In this document: one piece after another, positions 33,419 to 37,746 of the stretch
How positions within the stretch are numbered: the first letter of the stretch is position 1
Layout: the number at the start of each line of letters is the position of its first letter
From: a virus
Direction: 5' to 3' (one strand)
IMG/VR virus record: IMGVR_UViG_3300034021_000409
Location: 1 to 37,746 of that record
DNA: 37,746 nucleotides
The notes under the pieces: generated by a model
What the model was told of the DNA's origin: nothing
Databases searched by the model: none
What the model saw: the letters and a program-made list of their open reading frames with translations, nothing else
Made by a program: the position numbers and the translations under genes

Positions 33419-34474
33419 ATGAAAAAATTCTGCATATTAACTTTAACTCATGAATCATTAAATAGACCAACATATCTCCGTGATACAGTTGATTCTTTTT
33501 TAAACAATACTGAAGTGGATCAAGTTATTGATTGGTTCATATACATTAATAAAACAAATCAAGAATTTATATCAGTGTGTAATGAATTGATCGATAAATA
33601 TAAAGATAAAGTCGATTTCAAAATTGTACATTCTAACGTAAATAATGGAGTTGGGTATGGAATCAATCGATTAAATGATCTATCAATTGATTATGAATAT
33701 AGTCTTTTTCTTGAAGGGGATTGGAAATGTATGTCGCCGGACATAAGTGGTCAACCAAAGACATGGTTGAAAACAAGCATTGAGTTATTGGACGAAAACC
33801 AAGATACAGATGCGGTATTTCTAAGAAGGTATATTAATGATTACGAAAGCAGATCCACAGGTATCTTTGCGTATTATTCGGTTAAAAACTGTAAAGTCGA
33901 ATCAAAAAATGGACTCAAATATTTTATTGTTCCTGTTAATTTATATACAAATAATCCATTGATTAGAAGAAATAAATATTTTTATGACAACAAAACTTTT
34001 CCATTACAAGAATTTTTTGATTCGGATGGCAATCCAACAGAACTAAAAATAGATAATATAACACACAACGATTGGGGACAAGCAGAAATTAAAGCACAAC
34101 CAACAGATAAAAAAATTAAATATATAATGTTAGTTTGGGGAAATTTTTGTCATATAGATAATATGGGCGAGTTTGATAAACAAAATCAAAAGTTTATAGA
34201 ACAAGAATCTAAATCGGGATGTAAAAAATATAACAATGGACAATCAAAGTGTAAATTTGGATATTATAATATATCTCCACATTTTTGTATATTATGTAGT
34301 AAAACTTTCTCAGAATTAGAAATAGAAAACGTTTTTGCTAAAGAATCTTATTTATTAGATACATTAGAAATTAATAAAAATGAATGGACAAAAGAACAAA
34401 AATTAAAATTTATAAAAGATCAAAACTTAACTCCAGAATTCGATTTAGAACCTTTTATTAACTATTTAATATGA
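33419..34474 (+). CDS. Putative GT-A glycosyltransferase with C-terminal Cys cluster
   Basis: A 351-residue protein. The N-terminal 120 residues look like a GT-A fold: CILTLTHESLNRPTYLRDTV, then WFIYINKTN, GVGYGINRLNDLS and YSLFLEGDWKCM, where the usual DxD is replaced by EGD. The central part (AVFLRRYINDYES to NDWGQAEIKA) resembles a family 2-like acceptor domain. The C-terminal 110 residues contain a Cys group (SGCKKY, SKCKFGY, HFCILCSK) that could bind zinc, and a helical end. It lies 3 nt after the oxygenase and overlaps the next gene by 4 nt. The family is inferred from pattern, since the metal motif is atypical; it could have lost activity. Confidence 0.65.
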   Translation: MKKFCILTLTHESLNRPTYLRDTVDSFLNNTEVDQVIDWFIYINKTNQEFISVCNELIDKYKDKVDFKIVHSNVNNGVGYGINRLNDLSIDYEYSLFLEGDWKCMSPDISGQPKTWLKTSIELLDENQDTDAVFLRRYINDYESRSTGIFAYYSVKNCKVESKNGLKYFIVPVNLYTNNPLIRRNKYFYDNKTFPLQEFFDSDGNPTELKIDNITHNDWGQAEIKAQPTDKKIKYIMLVWGNFCHIDNMGEFDKQNQKFIEQESKSGCKKYNNGQSKCKFGYYNISPHFCILCSKTFSELEIENVFAKESYLLDTLEINKNEWTKEQKLKFIKDQNLTPEFDLEPFINYLI

Positions 34475-35136
34475 TTAGTTTTATAATGCCAACAATATGG
34501 AAAGCGGAAGAAATACACAAATCAATCGAACAATTTAAGCGTGTAAAAGATAAAAACGCAGAATTAATTATAATTGATAATACACATTCTGATTTTCATG
34601 ATAATGATTCAAGAATCATAGTCGTTAAATGTAGTAATAATATATTTGTAAATCCTGCTTGGAATCTAGGTGTAAAATTAGCAAAAAACAAATATATCTG
34701 TTTAATAAACGATGACATTTACTTTAACTATGTAACGTTATTTAATAATTTCTTAAAATTTATTAATCAAGATCCAAACTTTGGATTAATTGGATATAAT
34801 GAGAATGCAAGATTAAGAGATAATAGTGTCATAATAAACAATGATGAAGATGAACTGATACTTGTGGATACTACTGGTATAGTTCCATTTGGTTATGGAT
34901 GTTGTATATTTCTAAAAAAAGAAGACTATTTTGAAATATATGATGAATGTAAAATATTTTATGGTGACACAATTTTAATTGTATCAATCGTTGACATAAA
35001 AAGAAAACGGATGTATTATATAGATAATTTAATAAGTATTGGACGAATAAGCGTGTCAAGTGACGATTATCCAAAAAATATGGAAACTGACGAAATTTCG
35101 TTTTATAAACAATACAAAATCATAAAAAAATTATGA
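34471..35136 (+). CDS. Glycosyltransferase family 2, compact
   Basis: A 221-residue GT2 protein. The start ISFIMPTIWKAEEIHKSIEQ, the nucleotide-binding LIIIDNTHSDF, NPAWNLGVKLAKNKYICLIN and the DxD-like NDDIYF are all present; YGCCIFLKKEDYFEIYDE carries a typical acceptor-side motif (a Gly-x-Cys-Cys-x-Phe form). It ends soon after the catalytic domain, like a minimal rhamnosyl- or hexosyltransferase. It is coupled on both sides by 4-nt overlaps (ATGA), so it is translated in step with its neighbours. Confidence 0.85.
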   Translation: MISFIMPTIWKAEEIHKSIEQFKRVKDKNAELIIIDNTHSDFHDNDSRIIVVKCSNNIFVNPAWNLGVKLAKNKYICLINDDIYFNYVTLFNNFLKFINQDPNFGLIGYNENARLRDNSVIINNDEDELILVDTTGIVPFGYGCCIFLKKEDYFEIYDECKIFYGDTILIVSIVDIKRKRMYYIDNLISIGRISVSSDDYPKNMETDEISFYKQYKIIKKL

Positions 35137-36353
35137 AAAACAGCAAAATTACTGTTTGTATATTTGGAAAACAAATAGAAACTTTATTTTCAGAAAAAAA
35201 CGCTCCTGAATATGAAGAAAATACATTTATACTTTTAAATTATGAAAATGATCATCAGTTAAATGATATAATAAAAAAACATGATCCTCATGTGTATATT
35301 ACATTTGGCGATTGGCAAAAATATAAATTATTATGCAACGCTCCATATGAAATAAGAAAAAGATGGATGAATTATCCTACTGATACAAATTTAAATCAAA
35401 TAGGAGAAGACGCATTAAATTGTTATGTACATTCTACATTCAATTCTGATAATAATGAATCTCCATTGGTATCAGTTTTTACTCCCGCATATAGATCCTC
35501 ACAAAAAATATTTAGACCTCTTCAATCACTTTTAAACCAAACGTATAAAAATTGGGAATGGATTATTATAGACGATTCTGATGATGACGACAAAACTTTT
35601 AATTTATTAAAAGAAATAAGTGAAATAGATTATAGGATAAAGGTATTCAAAAATGCAAGAAAATCTGGAAGTATAGGTGAATTAAAAAGATGGGCAGCAG
35701 GTCTTTGTTCTGGAGAATATTTATGTGAATTAGATCACGACGATGAATTGACAATTAAATGTCTTGAATATGTAACAAAAACATTCAAGAAATACCCAGA
35801 CGCAGGTTTTGTTTATACAGACTCCGCTGAAGTATATGAAGAAGATGGATCTAATGTAAAATATGAGGAAGGATTTTGTCTAGGATATGGTAGTTATAGA
35901 CAAGAGTTTTATAATGGTAAAATATATGAAGTTGTAAACGGTCCAAAAGTAAATCCAAAAACAATTAGACACATAGTTGGTGTACCTAATCATATAAGAT
36001 GTTGGAGAAGAGATTCTTATTTTAAAGTAAATGGACATAATCCACATCTACATGTTTGCGATGATTACGAATTAATAATAAAAACGTTTCTTACAACAAA
36101 AATTGCATATATACCAAAATTAGGATACATTCAATACAGAAATAAAGAAGGTAATACCACTACTTCAAGAAACAAAGAAATACAAAGATTAACCAGAATA
36201 ATCAAAAATTCATATGACCATCTAATTCATAAAAAATTTGTGGAATTAGAAATCAATGACTTTTTATATGATGAAAAGACACAATCTTCAAATATAGATG
36301 GACCAAATCCACTATTTGAACAACATGTCTGTATCATCTCTGATGTTAATTAA
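35133..36353 (+). CDS. Glycosyltransferase family 2 with an N-terminal extra domain
   Basis: A 406-residue protein. Residues 1-105 are an unrelated small domain (VCIFGKQIETLF, DPHVYITFGDWQKYKLL) of the kind found in front of GT2 domains in phage and bacterial surface-glycan enzymes. The GT2 domain begins SVFTPAYRSSQKIFRPLQSL and has WIIIDDSDDDDKT, the DxD-type CELDHDDELTIKCL, and later HVCDDYELIIKTF, holding the usual catalytic Asp. It is complete. It ends convergently against the fibre gene: the two stop codons overlap by 4 nt (TTAA), leaving no terminator between them. Likely the last transferase of the plus-strand operon. Confidence 0.87.
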   Translation: MKNSKITVCIFGKQIETLFSEKNAPEYEENTFILLNYENDHQLNDIIKKHDPHVYITFGDWQKYKLLCNAPYEIRKRWMNYPTDTNLNQIGEDALNCYVHSTFNSDNNESPLVSVFTPAYRSSQKIFRPLQSLLNQTYKNWEWIIIDDSDDDDKTFNLLKEISEIDYRIKVFKNARKSGSIGELKRWAAGLCSGEYLCELDHDDELTIKCLEYVTKTFKKYPDAGFVYTDSAEVYEEDGSNVKYEEGFCLGYGSYRQEFYNGKIYEVVNGPKVNPKTIRHIVGVPNHIRCWRRDSYFKVNGHNPHLHVCDDYELIIKTFLTTKIAYIPKLGYIQYRNKEGNTTTSRNKEIQRLTRIIKNSYDHLIHKKFVELEINDFLYDEKTQSSNIDGPNPLFEQHVCIISDVN

Positions 36354-37746
36354 TTATTTTTTAATACTTTAATCTCTTCCTTTAAAGTATCAACCTCAGT
36401 CTTTAATACTTCAATGTCTTCAATTGCTTTCTTCAACGCACTCCACATTGTTGGTACAAAGCTCCACGTATCAAGACTTTGATAAATTGGATCTCCATTT
36501 TCATCAACTGCATTTTTTTCTCCAAATACAGCTTGTTTCAATCCACCATCTTGTACTTCATGTGCAATAAATCCAGATTCAACTTTTTGTAATGGATCAT
36601 TAATACGAATAAATGTTTTTGGTTGAATGTTTTTAATAATTCCCCATCCATCATTATAGTTTTGTATATTGGTTTTTAATCTATAGTCAGATTGTGGCCC
36701 GGCTGGTCCGATTGGTCCTTGTCTTCCTTGAGGCCCTTGTGGTCCGATTGGTCCTTGTCTTCCTTGAGGCCCTTGTGGTCCAGAAACATTGCTTGGAGCA
36801 CCACTACTTCCGCTTGTTCCGCTTGATCCACTTGTTCCACTTGATCCGCTACCTCCACTTGATCCACTTGTTCCACTTGATCCGCTACCTCCACTTGAAC
36901 CGCTTGTTCCGCTTGATCCGCTACCTCCACTTGAACCGCTTGTTCCGCTTGATCCGCTACCTCCACTTGAACCACTTGTTCCACTTGATCCGCTACCTCC
37001 ACTTGAACCGCTTGTTCCGCTTGATCCGCTACCTCCACTTGAACCACTTGTTCCACTTGATCCGCTACCTCCACTTGAACCGCTTGTTCCGCTTGATCCG
37101 CTACCTCCACTTGAACCGCTTGTTCCGCTTGATCCGCTACCTCCACTTGAACCACTTGTTCCACTTGATCCGCTACCTCCACTTGAACCGCTTGTTCCGC
37201 TTGATCCACTTGGTCCGATTGGTCCTTGTCTTCCTTGAGGCCCTTGTGGACCAGAAACATTGCTTGGAGCACCACTACTTCCGCTTGTTCCACTTGATCC
37301 ACTTGTTCCACTTGATCCACTTGTTCCACTTGATCCGCTACCTCCACTTGATCCACTTGTTCCGCTTGATCCACTTGAACCACTTGTTCCACTTGATCCG
37401 CTACCTCCACTTGAACCGCTTGTTCCGCTTGAACCGCTTGGTCCGATTGGTCCTTGTCTTCCTTGAGGCCCTTGTGGACCAGAAACATTGCTTGGAGCAC
37501 CACTACTTCCGCTTGTTCCGCTTGATCCACTTGAACCGCTTGTTCCGCTTGATCCACTTGAACCGGATGTTCCGCTTGATCCGCTTGAACCACTTGTTCC
37601 GCTTGAACCGCTTGAACCACTTGTTCCGCTTGAACCGCTTGGTCCGATTGGTCCTTGTCTTCCTTGAGGCCCTTGTGGTCCAGCTACGCTACTTGGAGCA
37701 CCACTACTTCCACTTGTTCCGCTTGATCCACTTGAACCGCTTGTTC
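36350..37746 (-). CDS. Collagen-like tail fibre with C-terminal S74 chaperone, 5' end outside the window
   Basis: The last 465 codons are visible; translation continues beyond 37746. From the edge to about 36692 the reading is almost pure Gly-x-y: GSSGGSGSSGTS triplets with GPQGPQGRQGPIGP blocks, broken by GAPSNVSG-type interruptions near 36790, 37265, 37495 and 37695. Then comes the Peptidase_S74 intramolecular chaperone: SDYRLKTNI with the Ser (36689-36691) and Lys (36674-36676) dyad spaced as in endosialidases, IKNIQPKTFIRIN, GFIAHEVQ, and a helical end with VLKTEVDTLKEEIKVLKNN. The S74 domain trimerises the fibre and then cuts itself off. This is a receptor-binding or whisker-like fibre. 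Other frames through the repeat are open but give only artefactual Val/Gln/Glu-rich repeats. Confidence 0.9.
   Translation of the reverse strand, partial: TSGSSGSSGTSGSSGAPSSVAGPQGPQGRQGPIGPSGSSGTSGSSGSSGTSGSSGSSGTSGSSGSSGTSGSSGSSGTSGSSGAPSNVSGPQGPQGRQGPIGPSGSSGTSGSSGGSGSSGTSGSSGSSGTSGSSGGSGSSGTSGSSGTSGSSGTSGSSGAPSNVSGPQGPQGRQGPIGPSGSSGTSGSSGGSGSSGTSGSSGGSGSSGTSGSSGGSGSSGTSGSSGGSGSSGTSGSSGGSGSSGTSGSSGGSGSSGTSGSSGGSGSSGTSGSSGGSGSSGTSGSSGGSGSSGTSGSSGGSGSSGTSGSSGTSGSSGAPSNVSGPQGPQGRQGPIGPQGPQGRQGPIGPAGPQSDYRLKTNIQNYNDGWGIIKNIQPKTFIRINDPLQKVESGFIAHEVQDGGLKQAVFGEKNAVDENGDPIYQSLDTWSFVPTMWSALKKAIEDIEVLKTEVDTLKEEIKVLKNN
36843..37202. repeat. Ten tandem 36-nt repeats with a 180-nt higher-order duplication
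   Basis: Units start at 36843, 36879, 36915, 36951, 36987, 37023, 37059, 37095, 37131 and 37167. Each codes, on the minus strand, four Gly triplets of the fibre. Two versions alternate, A (with ACCACTTGTTCCACTT) and B (with ACCGCTTGTTCCGCTT); the order is A'BBAB ABBAB, where A' has one change. So a block of five units was duplicated recently. Further partial copies lie at 37332 and about 37395. Confidence 0.9.

Noticed and set aside
36350-36541. A separate 63-residue minus-strand gene
   Set aside because: The frame stays open upstream through the S74 motifs and the collagen-like repeat, so this is only the C-terminus of the fibre.
36843-37202. CRISPR array (regular 36-nt repeats)
   Set aside because: The units are contiguous with no unique spacers and are in frame within a protein repeat.
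36676-37620. A long minus-strand open frame of Val/Gln/Ala/Glu/Asp repeats, and plus-strand Pro/Leu-rich open frames at 36789-37238 and 37260-37466
   Set aside because: They are frame shadows of the 36-nt repeat. Only the frame giving Gly-x-y triplets runs continuously into the S74 domain and its stop at 36350.
36700-37746. Diversity-generating retroelement acting on the fibre
   Set aside because: No reverse transcriptase, template repeat or adenine-specific variation is visible in the window.
1-37746. tRNA genes, integrase or attachment sites
   Set aside because: No tRNA cloverleaf with a TTC-arm motif and no integrase-like protein was recognised; noncoding gaps are too short for most of these.

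Overview
This window is part of a T4-related contractile-tailed phage (myovirus) genome with low GC. The evidence is a T4-style replication set (class Ia ribonucleotide reductase, gp41-type helicase, RNase H-type 5' exonuclease, UvsX recombinase, gp32-type ssDNA-binding protein) linked to a T4-style tail set (gp19-type tube, gp26-type hub chaperone, gp53/LysM-like wedge protein, tape measure). The host cannot be named. Almost no gene start carries a Shine-Dalgarno sequence (nrdB is the clear exception), which would fit a host that initiates without it, such as Bacteroidota, but this is only a hint.

Layout. 1-7460, minus strand: nucleotide supply and replication/recombination (gp32, uvsX, rnh, helicase, nrdA, nrdB in transcription order). 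7585-11858, minus: three uncharacterised proteins, two with N-termini resembling T4 prohead-protease targeting peptides, plus a divergent family A DNA polymerase-like protein. 11904-23085, minus: tail module in the order tube, nucleotidyltransferase with coiled coil, gp26-like chaperone with an overlapping small ORF (candidate frameshift), tape measure, large baseplate protein, LysM-like protein, large hub-like protein, small protein. 23202-24710, plus: a lone EDxHD-type homing endonuclease. 24691-26445, minus: a pol-beta-type nucleotidyltransferase, a HAD phosphatase and a coiled-coil protein.

26458-36353 is a glycosylation island: five minus-strand glycosyltransferase genes and five plus-strand genes (four glycosyltransferase-like proteins and one 2-oxoglutarate/Fe(II) oxygenase), diverging from a 79-nt gap. 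One glycosyltransferase closely resembles the bacterial autotransporter heptosyltransferase (BAHT) family, enzymes that put heptose on serines of repetitive surface proteins. It faces, at 36350-37746 (minus, 5' end outside the window), a collagen-like fibre protein made of Gly-Ser-Ser, Gly-Gly-Ser and Gly-Thr-Ser triplets and ending in a self-cleaving S74 chaperone.

The main hypothesis is that the island is a dedicated fibre-modification system: the glycosyltransferases, perhaps with hydroxylation by the oxygenase, decorate the Ser/Thr-rich collagen-like fibre (or host surface glycans). Its parts are recognisable in the sequence; the link between them is inference from adjacency and residue composition.
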